A DNA stretch of 64,000 bases from DASUNP01 sp035249305 (GCA_035249305.1 DATFGQ010000039.1:1-64000), one strand, 5' to 3'. Counted from the stretch's first letter, positions 7,188 through 16,092 are shown. Translations and numbers: made by a program. Notes: generated by a model from the sequence alone, not told the origin.

Positions 7188-8246
7188 TCAGAGAATGAGC
7201 ATTGCGTCGCCGTAACTGTAGAACCTGTATCCCCGCTCGACCGCATGGCCGTAGGCGCGGAGAATCAGATCGCGCCCGGCCAGAGCCGCCACCAGCATCA
7301 GAAGCGACGAGCGCGGCAAGTGGAAGTTCGTGACCAGCCCACCCACCACGCGAAACTCAAACCCAGGATAGATGAACAGGTCTGTAGCCCGCGCGCCGGG
7401 GGTTATCTCTCCGTGCGCATACGCGGATTCGAGGGCGCGCGTGGTAGTCGTGCCCACAGCGATTATGCGCCGCCGCTCTTTGAGAGCGCGGTTCAGCGTG
7501 TCGGCGGCAGCTTCGCTTATCGAGTAGCTTTCAGGCTCTACGCGGTGGTCTTCGACGCGCTCGACCCTGACCGGCTGGAAAGTGCCGTAGCCGACGTGAA
7601 GCGTGATCTCTACCACCTCGACGCCGCGCTCGCGCAAGCGGTCGAACAGTTCAGGCGTGAAGTGCAGCCCGGCCGTCGGCGCAGCCACCGCGCCGCGCTC
7701 GCGCGCGTAGACGGTCTGGTACCGTTCCTGGTCAAGACGGTCTTCATCGTCGCGCTTGATGTAAGGCGGCAGCGGCGTGCGGCCTATGCGGTCTATTATC
7801 TCGTCGAAGCTGCCGGCGGTTTCGAACCTGACGACGCGGCGGCCCATCTCCCGCCACTCGATCACCTCCGCAGTAAGCCTGCCGCGCGCAAACTCGACGC
7901 GCGCGCCTTTGAGCATAGACTTTCCAGGACGCACGAGCGCTTCCCAGACGAGCGGCTCGATCTGGCGCACGAGAAATATCTCTACCCGGCCGCCCGCCAC
8001 CTGCTCGCCCCGCGCCGTCACGCGAAGCCTGCGGCCGATCAGCCGCGCCGGGAAGACTCGCGTATTGTTAAGTACAATCGTGTCGCCCGCGGCGAGAAAG
8101 CCGGGCAGTTGATCGAAGACTGAATCGGTCAGCGCGCCGCTCGATCTGTCAAGGATGAGAAGCCGCGAGCGGTCGCGGCGGAGGGCGGGCTCTTGTGCTA
8201 TCAGCCGTTCGGGCAGGTCGTAATCGAATTCAGATACAAGCATCAT
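7188..8246 (-). CDS. queA: S-adenosylmethionine:tRNA ribosyltransferase-isomerase
   Basis: 352 residues, the normal length for QueA. It transfers and isomerises the ribosyl part of S-adenosylmethionine onto preQ1 at tRNA position 34, giving epoxyqueuosine. Diagnostic segments are FDYDLPERLIAQEP near the start, VLNNTRVFPARL, PTAGLHFTPEL, LHVGYGTFQPV and TNFHLPRSSLLMLVAA near the end. No other queuosine gene is in the window. It begins with two possible ATG codons three bases apart. The next gene upstream on the same strand ends 35 bases away across a short palindrome. Confidence 0.95.
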   Translation of the reverse strand: MMLVSEFDYDLPERLIAQEPALRRDRSRLLILDRSSGALTDSVFDQLPGFLAAGDTIVLNNTRVFPARLIGRRLRVTARGEQVAGGRVEIFLVRQIEPLVWEALVRPGKSMLKGARVEFARGRLTAEVIEWREMGRRVVRFETAGSFDEIIDRIGRTPLPPYIKRDDEDRLDQERYQTVYARERGAVAAPTAGLHFTPELFDRLRERGVEVVEITLHVGYGTFQPVRVERVEDHRVEPESYSISEAAADTLNRALKERRRIIAVGTTTTRALESAYAHGEITPGARATDLFIYPGFEFRVVGGLVTNFHLPRSSLLMLVAALAGRDLILRAYGHAVERGYRFYSYGDAMLIL

Positions 8247-8248
8247 CT

Positions 8249-8281
8249 CTCATCTCAAATTTGAAATACCAAATCTGAGAT
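8249..8281. repeat. Short imperfect palindrome (GATTTGAAATC family)
   Basis: The stretch TCTCAAATTTGAAATACC followed by AAATCTGAGA forms an imperfect hairpin between the yihY-like stop and the queA start. It shares the TTTGAAAT core with the palindromes at 6410, 11154 and 12796. Confidence 0.45.
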
Positions 8282-9219
8282 TATTCTTTAGCCGCTTCCG
8301 GCTTCTCTTCCCCGAGCGGCGCGCCGAGCAGCAATTCCCCCACGGCCGTCGGCAGGTCGCCCGTCTTGTAATCAGGTTTCTTATAAAGGTGGTCGCGGTG
8401 GAGCAGCGCCGTGAATTGCGCGCCGTACAACATGATCACGCTCGACATGTATATCCATGACAGCAGCGCCACGGCCGCGCCTATCGAACCGTACAACAGG
8501 TCGTAGTGGAAAAACGGGAGCAGCGCCGTGAATCCGAACTTCGCGGCCTCCCATAAAACGCCGGCCAGTATGGCTCCGGGGAGCGCTTCCATCAGAGGCA
8601 CTTTCGTGTTGGGGAGAAACTTGTACAGTACGGTAAAGAGGACTACGGTGAGTGCGACGCTCACCAGGACGAAGACGGCCTGCCAGGCAAAGCCGCTGAG
8701 CGCCGTCAAGTCTTCCCCCAGCCTCACGGGGAATTTATCGGCCACCGTCCTCAGCGCCGACACGAAGGCCGACACGAGCGCCGACGCGCCGAGCAGCAAC
8801 CAGACCAGACCCATCACGGCTATGTTCACGCCGCGGCCGTGCAGAAAGGCGCGCGGGTACGTCCCCCAGATGCGGTTGAGCGCCTTCTCTATGACCGTGA
8901 ACATCCACGACGCCGCCCACAGTATCACCATCACGCAGCTTATGATCACGCTCGTCGATATGTTAGAGATCGATTCGAGGTTCTTGCGGATGAATACCTG
9001 CGCGCCGGGCAGGAACGCCAGCACCGGCCCGATGATGTACTTATCGACGGTCTCAGGGTCGAGCATACGGTTGCCGATCGTGAGCAGTATTATCAGCGTC
9101 GGGAATAGCACGAGCATCGAGAAGTAGGAGATGGCCGCGGCGGCGGTCGTAAGGTCGTTGTCCATGAATGCGACAAAGCTGCGCGTCAGTATCTTGGGCC
9201 TGTGCGATTTACCTGGCAT
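8281..9219 (-). CDS. YihY/UPF0761 family inner-membrane protein
   Basis: 312 residues with about six hydrophobic helices. The N-terminal motif DNDLTTAAAAISYFSMLVLF and the later KFLPNTKVPL and GSIGAAVALLSWIYMSSVIMLYGAQ segments are characteristic of the YihY/BrkB family. The family was once called ribonuclease BN, which was an error; its real function is still unclear and may concern transport or envelope integrity. A charged cytoplasmic tail ends the protein. The gene is divergent from the amine oxidase gene at 9305. Confidence 0.85.
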   Translation of the reverse strand: MPGKSHRPKILTRSFVAFMDNDLTTAAAAISYFSMLVLFPTLIILLTIGNRMLDPETVDKYIIGPVLAFLPGAQVFIRKNLESISNISTSVIISCVMVILWAASWMFTVIEKALNRIWGTYPRAFLHGRGVNIAVMGLVWLLLGASALVSAFVSALRTVADKFPVRLGEDLTALSGFAWQAVFVLVSVALTVVLFTVLYKFLPNTKVPLMEALPGAILAGVLWEAAKFGFTALLPFFHYDLLYGSIGAAVALLSWIYMSSVIMLYGAQFTALLHRDHLYKKPDYKTGDLPTAVGELLLGAPLGEEKPEAAKE

Positions 9220-9304
9220 ATGTGCAATGTAAATTCTAAGCGTTTATAGAGCGGGCAGACAAACCCGTTTCGTTCTGATAAATTCATCGCGTGCGGAAGA
9301 CCTC

Positions 9305-10438
9305 ATGGCCAATTACGACATAGCGATCATCGGCGGCGGCATAATGGGCGCGGCGGCCGCTTGCGAGATGGCGCGTGGCGGGGCGCGCGTCGCGCTCATA
9401 GATCAAGCGCGCCTGCCCAACCCGCGCGGCGCGTCCGTAGACCATTCGAAGGTCTTTCGATACGCTTACCCCGATCCCTTCTACGCCGCTCTGGCCGCAG
9501 ACGCGTTAAAGCTCTGGCGCGAGGCCGAGCGGGATACCGAAACCGAGATGATAACTCAAACGGGGTTGCTGATGATCGGCAGCCGCAACAATCAAACGGG
9601 CTATCAGGAGACGCTCGACTCTTACAACGCGCTCCGCTCGGTCGGCCTGGAAGCCGAGATGATGACGGGCGACGAAGCGGCGCGGCTCTTCCCCCAGTTC
9701 AACGCCGGCGCGATAGAGTACGGCGTGCTCGACCCGAGCGGCGCGCTCTTGCATGCCGAAAGAGCGGTCGCGGCTCTGATCGATCTGGCGCGACGCCGCG
9801 GCGCGAGCGTGATCGAAGACATGCGCGTGGCCGAGATCAATAACCGAGACGGCGTCACACGGCTATTGTCGGAGACCGGCGAGGTGATCGATTGCGGCCG
9901 CGCGATGGTGGCTTCCGGCCCGTGGACGAGAAATCTGCTTCCCGAGATCAACAGCCTGCTCAGGACAACACGGCAGGAGGTCTTCTACTTCGAGCCCGTC
10001 GCGGCGCAGGGCTTTCGCGTAGGAGAGTTCCCGATATTCTTTGTGACCGACACGGGCTTTTACGGCTTCCCGATCCATCACGCGGGCGCGATGAAGATCG
10101 CAAACCATGATAAAGGCGTCCCCATCAATCCGTATGAAGTACCGCAGAGCGTGAGCCCCGAAGCGGTGAGCGAGTGTCGAGCCTTCTTCTCGCAGTTCAT
10201 ACCGGCGCTCGCCGACGCGCGGATCAAAGAGACACGCGTTTGCATATACAACAACACGCCCGACGACGATTTCATAATCGACTGGCACCCCGAGCTTGAA
10301 GGCGTCTTGATAGTGACGGGGTTTTCAGGCCATGGGTTTAAGTTCGGCCCGCTCATAGGGCGCATCGCGGCCGAGCTTCTGCTCTCGGGTAGCACTTCTT
10401 ACAACACAGAGCGCTTCAGACTTTCGAGATTCGTATGA
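9305..10438 (+). CDS. FAD-dependent amine/amino-acid oxidase, monomeric sarcosine oxidase family
   Basis: 377 residues. The N-terminal dinucleotide motif IAIIGGGIMGAAAACEMARG binds FAD. SVDHSKVFRYAY matches the conserved active-site region of sarcosine and N-methyltryptophan oxidases. RVCIYNNTPDDDFIID contains the cysteine that carries covalent 8-alpha-cysteinyl FAD in this family, and GFSGHGFKFGPLIG follows. It should oxidise a secondary amine or N-methyl amino acid with release of hydrogen peroxide. The substrate is unknown. The stop overlaps the start of the bicupin gene by four bases, implying translational coupling and a shared pathway. Confidence 0.85.
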   Translation: MANYDIAIIGGGIMGAAAACEMARGGARVALIDQARLPNPRGASVDHSKVFRYAYPDPFYAALAADALKLWREAERDTETEMITQTGLLMIGSRNNQTGYQETLDSYNALRSVGLEAEMMTGDEAARLFPQFNAGAIEYGVLDPSGALLHAERAVAALIDLARRRGASVIEDMRVAEINNRDGVTRLLSETGEVIDCGRAMVASGPWTRNLLPEINSLLRTTRQEVFYFEPVAAQGFRVGEFPIFFVTDTGFYGFPIHHAGAMKIANHDKGVPINPYEVPQSVSPEAVSECRAFFSQFIPALADARIKETRVCIYNNTPDDDFIIDWHPELEGVLIVTGFSGHGFKFGPLIGRIAAELLLSGSTSYNTERFRLSRFV

Positions 10439-11151
10439 AGATGACGACTCTATACGGCGGCGCGGCCGTCATCGAAGCCGTAGACTACACAGAGGTCGAA
10501 GGCACGCGCAAGTTCCGCGTCCCCGTGTCGCGCCGGATGGGCGCGCGCGACATCGCTCAAGCGATCAGCGTCTATAGCGCGGGCCGCGCGCCCGCGCAGA
10601 GCAACCGCGAAGGCGAAGAGGTGCTTTACGTCGTGCGCGGCAGCGGCGCTTGCCACATCGACGGGCAGAGGTACGAGCTTGAGCCCGGCACAGGCGTCTT
10701 CATCCCGCCCGGAAGCGTTTATCAGATCGATAATACTTCAGACAGTGAGCTTGAGATAGTCAGCGTCTGTTGCCCTGAAGAGACGGGTGACGCGCCGGCC
10801 GTGAGTCCAAAGCATATCGTTAGAGAGCGCGACCAGAAGTCTATAGCGACGGGCGACCGAACGTTCAAGCTGCTTATCAACCAGGACGCCGGCTGCCTTC
10901 GCGTGACGCAGTTCATCGGCGTGATCCCGCCGGGCCGCGCCCCCATGCATCATCACACTTACGAAGAGGCTATTTACATAATCGAAGGCGCGGGCCGGTT
11001 ATGGACCGAGCAGGGCAGCGCGGATTTCAGGCCGGGCGCGAGCATCTATCTCCCGCGCGGGGTGGCGCACTCGCTTGAGAACACGGGCGAGACGAACATA
11101 CGGCTGCTGGGGGTCTTCCACCCCTCGGGCAGCCCCGCCGCAAGGTACTAG
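10435..11151 (+). CDS. Bicupin protein coupled to the amine oxidase
   Basis: 238 residues containing two cupin barrels. The first runs about 45-115 (REGEEVLYVVRGSGACHIDG, then PGTGVFIPPGS). The second runs about 160-235 (MHHHTYEEAIYIIEGAGRLW, then PRGVAHSLENTG), where the histidines and glutamate form a plausible metal site. The first barrel lacks the paired histidines and may be structural. Bicupins include dioxygenases, isomerases and binding proteins. The overlap with the oxidase gene suggests it acts on the oxidase product. The reaction is not known. Confidence 0.75.
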   Translation: MKMTTLYGGAAVIEAVDYTEVEGTRKFRVPVSRRMGARDIAQAISVYSAGRAPAQSNREGEEVLYVVRGSGACHIDGQRYELEPGTGVFIPPGSVYQIDNTSDSELEIVSVCCPEETGDAPAVSPKHIVRERDQKSIATGDRTFKLLINQDAGCLRVTQFIGVIPPGRAPMHHHTYEEAIYIIEGAGRLWTEQGSADFRPGASIYLPRGVAHSLENTGETNIRLLGVFHPSGSPAARY

Positions 11152-11153
11152 GT

Positions 11154-11176
11154 ATTTGAGATTTGAAATCTCAAAT
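11154..11176. repeat. Short palindrome between convergent genes
   Basis: ATTTGAGATTT (11154-11164) pairs with AAATCTCAAAT (11166-11176). It starts three bases after the bicupin stop and ends nine bases before the end of the convergent SYLF gene, so it may act as a two-way transcript end, although no T-run follows. Confidence 0.6.
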
Positions 11177-11184
11177 TTGAAATC

Positions 11185-11874
11185 TTACTTCTTCTTCGGC
11201 GATCGCCAGGAGAGGGCCGCGGCCAGAGGTCGGGCTTCCGGGGGTATCGGGATCTTCCCCTCGAACAGGATCTCTCGCGCGTCCATCTCTTTGCCGTAGA
11301 AATCGCGGTTGTCGTCTTTGTCCTGCTTGACGACCGCGCCGTTGAGCGTCACCCCCGCGAACAACCCCTTGGCCCGCGAGTAGGTCAGTATCTGCGCGTC
11401 CATGCGTATGTTCGTTTCGGCCGACGCCTGGCGACCGACCGGGCCCGCCGCGGCCGACGCGTCTGCGCCCACGGTGAATTTGTCGCCGACCAGCTTCTCC
11501 ATGCCCTCGCGATTCATGACGAGCATCACGACGTCGATCTGCTGAAAGCCTATCTGTAGACCGATGCTGCCGCCTTCGACGGTCAAGAACGAAGGCGCGG
11601 TCCAGTTGCGGTCCTGCTTGCGGCACATGACGACGCCCTTGCCGTAGCGCCCGCCTATCCCAAGGCCGCCCTTCTTCAGACCCGGCACTATGGCGACGCA
11701 CTCGGCCTTGTCGAGCAGGTCCGTGGGGATGCCTTTTTCGGGTATGCGCATTATCTCTTTGAATACTTCCGTAGCGCGGTTAAGCCGCTTCACTTCATCC
11801 GCTTTGCCTTCCCTGCCGGCGGCTGTCGAAGCGACTAGAAGCAGCAAAGACAGTGATGTTAGAAAGAGTTTCAC
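11185..11874 (-). CDS. Secreted SYLF (Ysc84-type) lipid-binding domain protein
   Basis: 229 residues with a signal peptide (LFLTSLSLLLLVASTAAG). The rest matches the SYLF domain: LLDKAECVAIVPGLKKGGLG, GRYGKGVVMCR, FLTVEGGSIGLQIGFQQIDVV, and a C-terminal half with LTYSRAKGLFAGVTLNGAVV. In eukaryotes SYLF domains bind phosphoinositides and actin. Bacterial copies are common in Acidobacteriota and Proteobacteria as periplasmic proteins of uncertain role. It begins four bases after the speB stop and is probably read with that operon. Confidence 0.85.
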   Translation of the reverse strand: MKLFLTSLSLLLLVASTAAGREGKADEVKRLNRATEVFKEIMRIPEKGIPTDLLDKAECVAIVPGLKKGGLGIGGRYGKGVVMCRKQDRNWTAPSFLTVEGGSIGLQIGFQQIDVVMLVMNREGMEKLVGDKFTVGADASAAAGPVGRQASAETNIRMDAQILTYSRAKGLFAGVTLNGAVVKQDKDDNRDFYGKEMDAREILFEGKIPIPPEARPLAAALSWRSPKKK

Positions 11875-11877
11875 AGC

Positions 11878-12774
11878 TCACACCTCCATTCGACGGACTT
11901 CACGTTCGAAGATATAGCCCAGAGATTTGTAGACGAGTTTTGCGGTCAGGAAATCGGGGGAGTTATTGCCCGCGACGGGCGCGAGCTCTGTAATATCCAG
12001 CCCTACGATGTTGCGCGCGCGCGCCGCCGCGCGGATTATGCCTAATGCGTCGTACCACCCGAGCCCGCCCGGCTCCGGGGTGCCCGTCGTAGGCACGAGG
12101 CTCGGGTCAAGCCCGTCGATATCTATCGTCAGGTAGACGTTCTCCGTAAGATGCGATACCGCGTCTTCGTGCCAGTCCGTGCGGCCGACGACATCCTTGG
12201 CCCAGTAGATCGTCGTGGGCGTTTCGGGCAATCGACGGGCTTCGGCTTCAGAGATCGAGCGTATGCCGACCTGCACGGCGGGGCAGACTTCGACGGCGCG
12301 CGCCATGATCGACGCGTGCGAGTGCGGCGTCCCGTCATAGCTCTCGCGAAGATCGGCGTGCGCGTCTATCTGCAAGACCGAGAGATTATTCACGCGGCGG
12401 GCGAGCGCGCGTATGACCGGCCCGCTGATCGAGTGCTCGCCCCCGAGCATGACTAGGAACTTGCCGGTGTCTAGCAGTTCGTCGGCGCGGCGCTCGATCC
12501 TCTCCATCATCGCCTCGGGCGGGTCCACGGCCTCAAGCTCGTCGAGCGTGTGAATGCCCAGCCGGTAAACCGAACCGCCTATCTCTTCGTCGTACAGCTC
12601 CATGTTGCGCGAGGCTTCGATTATCGCGCGGGGACCGTCGGCCGCGCCGTGGCCGTAGCTGACCGTCCCCTCGTAAGGGACGGGCAGGACCACTATTCGG
12701 GCGCGCTCGAACTCTGAGTAAGCGGGCTCGGCTATGCCGCCGAAATTGAATGGCAGGTTTTCCGATTCACTCAT
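11878..12774 (-). CDS. speB: Agmatinase (agmatine ureohydrolase)
   Basis: 298 residues of the arginase/agmatinase family. Manganese-binding segments are visible: MLGGEHSISGP, LQIDAHADLRESYDG, HSHASIM and TIDIDGLDPSLVPTTGTPEP. It should hydrolyse agmatine to putrescine and urea. Together with the upstream arginine decarboxylase (speA) it makes putrescine from arginine, and the speY product between them can use putrescine. A strong palindrome separates it from speY, which may set relative mRNA levels. Confidence 0.92.
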   Translation of the reverse strand: MSESENLPFNFGGIAEPAYSEFERARIVVLPVPYEGTVSYGHGAADGPRAIIEASRNMELYDEEIGGSVYRLGIHTLDELEAVDPPEAMMERIERRADELLDTGKFLVMLGGEHSISGPVIRALARRVNNLSVLQIDAHADLRESYDGTPHSHASIMARAVEVCPAVQVGIRSISEAEARRLPETPTTIYWAKDVVGRTDWHEDAVSHLTENVYLTIDIDGLDPSLVPTTGTPEPGGLGWYDALGIIRAAARARNIVGLDITELAPVAGNNSPDFLTAKLVYKSLGYIFEREVRRMEV

Positions 12775-12795
12775 GACAGGACAGCTCGCTGCGCG

Positions 12796-12842
12796 CTGCC
12801 ATTTGAAATTTCAGATTTCAAATTTGAGATTTCAAATGGCAG
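12796..12842. repeat. Strong palindrome between speY and speB
   Basis: CTGCCATTTGAAAT (12796-12809) pairs perfectly with ATTTCAAATGGCAG (12829-12842). The inner segment again carries the GATTTCAAATTTGAGAT core seen at 6410 and 11154. It starts right after the speY stop and lies 22 bases before the speB ATG. Confidence 0.75.
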
Positions 12843-13892
12843 TTAAGCGAATGTGACGGTCAGGTCGCGCCCGAAGTTGAATTGCGGGCGGCGGCGCTGT
12901 TTGAGCGCTTTCGTTCCGGTCTGCGACAGCGCGGTCACCAGTATTGGCATGGCGATCGTCGGGTCGCACAATACCGAGACGGTCTTGGCGTCTTTCGCGA
13001 TGCGGCCCCAGGTCTGCGCCTCCTCGAAGCTGCGGCCCGAGGTCGCGCTCGACTCGGGAAGCTCCAGCCCTATCTGTATGCCGTACTTGTGGCCGCGGTT
13101 GGTCTGTTTGATGATCGAGGCGGTCACCTCCGTCTGGTGCAGGAAGCTCTTGGGCGGGCCGCCGCCGAACAGGACTACGCTCGTGTTGACGGAGCGCGCG
13201 ATTATCTGCGAAGCCTCGACCATGTCTTGGATGATGTCGAACTGAAACGGGTTCTTGCGGTTTATTCGCGAGGTGGCTATGCCGACGGCTATGGCCGAGT
13301 CGGCCACACCAGGGCAGAAGACCGGGACCTTGGCCTTGTAGGCCGAAGTCAGTATCCCGTCTTCGGTCGCTATCTCCGAAAGCTCGCGCCCTAAGAGGTG
13401 CAAGAACTCTCGGGTCGAATACGGGCGCGAGTGGTCGACGGTGTTTGCGAAATTGCCCACCCACTCGTCGGCCTCGCGGTAATCGAGCTCGCTGGCCAGC
13501 GTGTCGTAGAAGCGGCCGACCTGCGCGTCCTGAAGCTCGGCGTCGGAAACGTCCGAGCCCGCCTGGTAGTGATAACGGCCGAGCGTCTCGTGCACGTCAT
13601 GAAACAGATTCGCCCCAGTCGCCACCACCACGTCGACGTAATGGTTCTTGATTAGATAAGAGATCAGCCGCCGCATCCCCGCGGCGACCAGCGCGCCCGA
13701 AAGCCCCATGAAGATCGTCGAGTTATCCATGAGCATGTCGAGCCAGAGGTTGTGCGAGTCGGCGAGCGTGCGGGCCTGAAACCCCGCCCCCTCCATCTTC
13801 GTGAGCAGCCCCGCGACCGAGCGGTCGCGGTCGATCTGTATGGGTCGCGTCGGGGTAGTCAGATACTTAGAGCTTTTCTGTTTCTTCATCAT
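12843..13892 (-). CDS. speY: Deoxyhypusine synthase homologue, probable homospermidine synthase
   Basis: 349 residues from an ATG at 13892, with AAGGA upstream. The fold is that of deoxyhypusine synthase: STIFMGLSGALVAAGMRRLI, TGANLFHDVHETLG, VFCPGVADSAIAVGIA, and VLFGGGPPKSFL. The lysine in the last segment aligns with the catalytic lysine of the eukaryotic enzyme. Bacteria lack eIF5A. In cyanobacteria a homologue in the same gene company (speA, speB, speY) makes homospermidine from two putrescines using NAD. The speA-speY-speB order here supports that role. Deoxyhypusine-type modification of an unknown protein cannot be excluded. Confidence 0.82.
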   Translation of the reverse strand: MMKKQKSSKYLTTPTRPIQIDRDRSVAGLLTKMEGAGFQARTLADSHNLWLDMLMDNSTIFMGLSGALVAAGMRRLISYLIKNHYVDVVVATGANLFHDVHETLGRYHYQAGSDVSDAELQDAQVGRFYDTLASELDYREADEWVGNFANTVDHSRPYSTREFLHLLGRELSEIATEDGILTSAYKAKVPVFCPGVADSAIAVGIATSRINRKNPFQFDIIQDMVEASQIIARSVNTSVVLFGGGPPKSFLHQTEVTASIIKQTNRGHKYGIQIGLELPESSATSGRSFEEAQTWGRIAKDAKTVSVLCDPTIAMPILVTALSQTGTKALKQRRRPQFNFGRDLTVTFA

Positions 13893-13961
13893 TATTGTGT
13901 TTGTCCTTCGCCGGTCGTCCGGTTGCCGGTTGTGAAACAAGAAACGACGGACCACCGACAA

Positions 13962-15860
13962 CTACTCTAGATATGTGTATCTGTTAATGTCGTTCTCGTA
14001 CTGGCGGATTAATTCGTCCGCCTCTTCCTGCGTCATGGCGCCGGCGTTTATTCGCGCCTTCGTCATGCGCTGAACATTCTCCAGGGCCTGCTGTCGGTCG
14101 TAGCGCGCGAAGTTGAGCATGTCGCCCACGCGGCTCCCCTGGACTATCTTCTTTATGTGGTAGCGTCCGTCAGTATCTATTATAACGTGGGCCTCGTGCG
14201 GCTGGCCGAAAAGATTGTGGAAGCTCCCCATGACCTCCTGGTAGGCGCCCACCAGGAAGATCGCTATGTAGTAGGGCTCGCCCGTGAACGGGTGCAGCTC
14301 TAAGACATCCTTCACGTCTTTGAGGTCGACGAACTTGTCTATGTGCCCGTCCGAGTCGCACGTTATGTCGACGAACGTGGCGTAGTCGGTCGGGTGCTCG
14401 TTGAGGCGGTGTATCGGCATTATGGGGAACAACTGGCCTATGGCCCAGTGGTCGGGCGCGGAGCGGAAGACCGAAAAGTTGCAGAGGTACTTCGACGCGA
14501 GGATCTTTTTGAGGTCGTCGAACTCCTCCTCCTGCACCTTCGCCAACTGCGCGAACTTCGACGCGCGCGCGCAGACCTCCCAGAAGAGCACCTCGCCTTT
14601 GGCGCGGTCTTCGAGGCTTATCAGCCCCAGGTTGAACTGCGTGTGAAGCTCGTCCTTGTGGTCGAGCGCGTCGTGATAATACTCGCGGTAGTTTTTCGCG
14701 CTGATGTCGTCGAAAAGCGCTTTGAGCTCCACTATCACCTGCGGGTCGTCGTCGGTGACATTTATCTCAGGCCGGTCGTCGGCGAAAGTCTCGATCTCGT
14801 CGCGGATCGAGGTGACGAAGACCGCGTGGTAGGCGCTCATTACGCGCCCGGATTCTGTCACGAGGCTCGGCTCGGGCACGTTCTCGTCTTCGCAGACCGA
14901 CTTGATCGTGTAGATCACGTCGTTGGCGAACTCCTGCGGCGAGTAGTTGACCGACGACTCGAACGTCGTCTTCGACCCGTCGTAATCCACGCCCATGCCG
15001 CCGCCTATGTCTAAGAACTCGACCTCGATGTGCATCTGACGGATCTTGGAGTAGACGCGGGCGGCCTCTTTCATCGCCGCCTTGACGCGCTTGATGTCGG
15101 TTATCTGCGACCCTATGTGAAAGTGGAGCAGCTTGAGCATGTCGGTCATCTCGTACTCGCGGAGCAGCCGTATGCACTCAAGCATCTCCGACGGCGTGAG
15201 CCCGAATTTCGCGGACTCGCCGCCCGAAGAGGCCCACTTCCCGGAGCCCTTCGAGTAGAGCTTCGCGCGTATGCCTATCGACGGCCTTACGCCCGTCTCC
15301 TGCGCGCGGCGGATGATCATACGTAGCTCGTTGAGCTTTTCGACGACGATCACGACGCGCTTGCCTATCTGCACCCCTGCGAGCGCGAGGTTGATGAACT
15401 GTTCGTCCTTGAAGCCGTTGCAGATCAGAAGCGAGTCCGGCACCTGCTCAAGCGAGAGCGCGGCGTAAAGCTCCGCCTTCGACCCGCACTCGACGCCGAC
15501 GTTGTACTTGCTGCCTTCGCGCAGGAACTCTTCGACCACCTCGCGGCGCGGGTTGACCTTCATGGGGAAGACGGGGAAGTGGCCGCCCGTGTAATTGAAC
15601 TCACGCGACGCTTCGGCGAAAGAGCGGTGGAGCTTTCTGAGCTGGTTGGTCAGTATCTGCGGGAAGCGAAGCAGGATGGGAAGTTGTAATTTTCGTTGCT
15701 CAACCAGATGGTCTATCAGCTCTTTGACATCGACCGAGCGGGGGTCGCCCTCGGCGGGCCTCACCGCCAGATGGCCTTTCCGGTTTACCTCGAAGTAGCC
15801 CGCTCCCCAATTTTCCACACCATAGGTCTGTATAACCTCTTCCAGTGTGATGTTTCTCAT
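13962..15860 (-). CDS. speA: Biosynthetic arginine decarboxylase
   Basis: 632 residues, the normal length for SpeA. It is a PLP enzyme of the alanine-racemase-fold group: FPVFPMKVNP with Lys101 as the Schiff-base lysine, VGVECGSKAELYAAL, LLICNGFKDEQF, LLHFHIGSQITDI, DIGGGMGVDYDGS and VTESGRVMSAYH. It converts arginine to agmatine, the first step to putrescine here. It is the first gene of the speA-speY-speB operon with its own promoter and a GGAAGGAA ribosome site. Confidence 0.95.
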   Translation of the reverse strand: MRNITLEEVIQTYGVENWGAGYFEVNRKGHLAVRPAEGDPRSVDVKELIDHLVEQRKLQLPILLRFPQILTNQLRKLHRSFAEASREFNYTGGHFPVFPMKVNPRREVVEEFLREGSKYNVGVECGSKAELYAALSLEQVPDSLLICNGFKDEQFINLALAGVQIGKRVVIVVEKLNELRMIIRRAQETGVRPSIGIRAKLYSKGSGKWASSGGESAKFGLTPSEMLECIRLLREYEMTDMLKLLHFHIGSQITDIKRVKAAMKEAARVYSKIRQMHIEVEFLDIGGGMGVDYDGSKTTFESSVNYSPQEFANDVIYTIKSVCEDENVPEPSLVTESGRVMSAYHAVFVTSIRDEIETFADDRPEINVTDDDPQVIVELKALFDDISAKNYREYYHDALDHKDELHTQFNLGLISLEDRAKGEVLFWEVCARASKFAQLAKVQEEEFDDLKKILASKYLCNFSVFRSAPDHWAIGQLFPIMPIHRLNEHPTDYATFVDITCDSDGHIDKFVDLKDVKDVLELHPFTGEPYYIAIFLVGAYQEVMGSFHNLFGQPHEAHVIIDTDGRYHIKKIVQGSRVGDMLNFARYDRQQALENVQRMTKARINAGAMTQEEADELIRQYENDINRYTYLE

Positions 15861-15920
15861 CTAGTTCCTTCCCTGCTGGACTCATACATGCCGCGAAAAG
15901 AGAAACCATTTAAGCGAGTG

Positions 15921-15950
15921 AATTTAGCAGATAACGGCTTTGAGTGTCAA
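15921..15950 (-). promoter_or_regulatory. Promoter of the polyamine operon
   Basis: On the minus strand TTGACA (15945-15950) and TAAATT (15921-15926) are spaced by 18 bases. The predicted start is about 50 bases before the speA ATG. It lies back to back with the pheA promoter. Confidence 0.6.
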
Positions 15951-16019
15951 AAACTTTTTTCCGCGCCCTCTAGTCAAAGTATAATCAAGTTGACCCCATT
16001 TTTGCTATAAGGTTAGGGC

Positions 16020-16048
16020 TTGACAGCTTTCTAGGTTTGGAAGATAAT
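16020..16048 (+). promoter_or_regulatory. Near-consensus promoter of the pheA-aroF leader
   Basis: TTGACA (16020-16025), a spacer of exactly 17 bases, then GATAAT (16043-16048): eleven of twelve positions match the sigma-70 consensus. Transcription should begin near 16055, about 270 bases before pheA, so a long leader RNA is made. This fits the attenuator downstream. Confidence 0.75.
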
Positions 16049-16092
16049 GCCCGCCTGGCTTTGATAATCCGGTCGAAGTAGATCAGAGAATT

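Noticed and set aside
7245..8123. A 292-codon frame opposite queA
   Set aside because: Antisense shadow of a full-length QueA.
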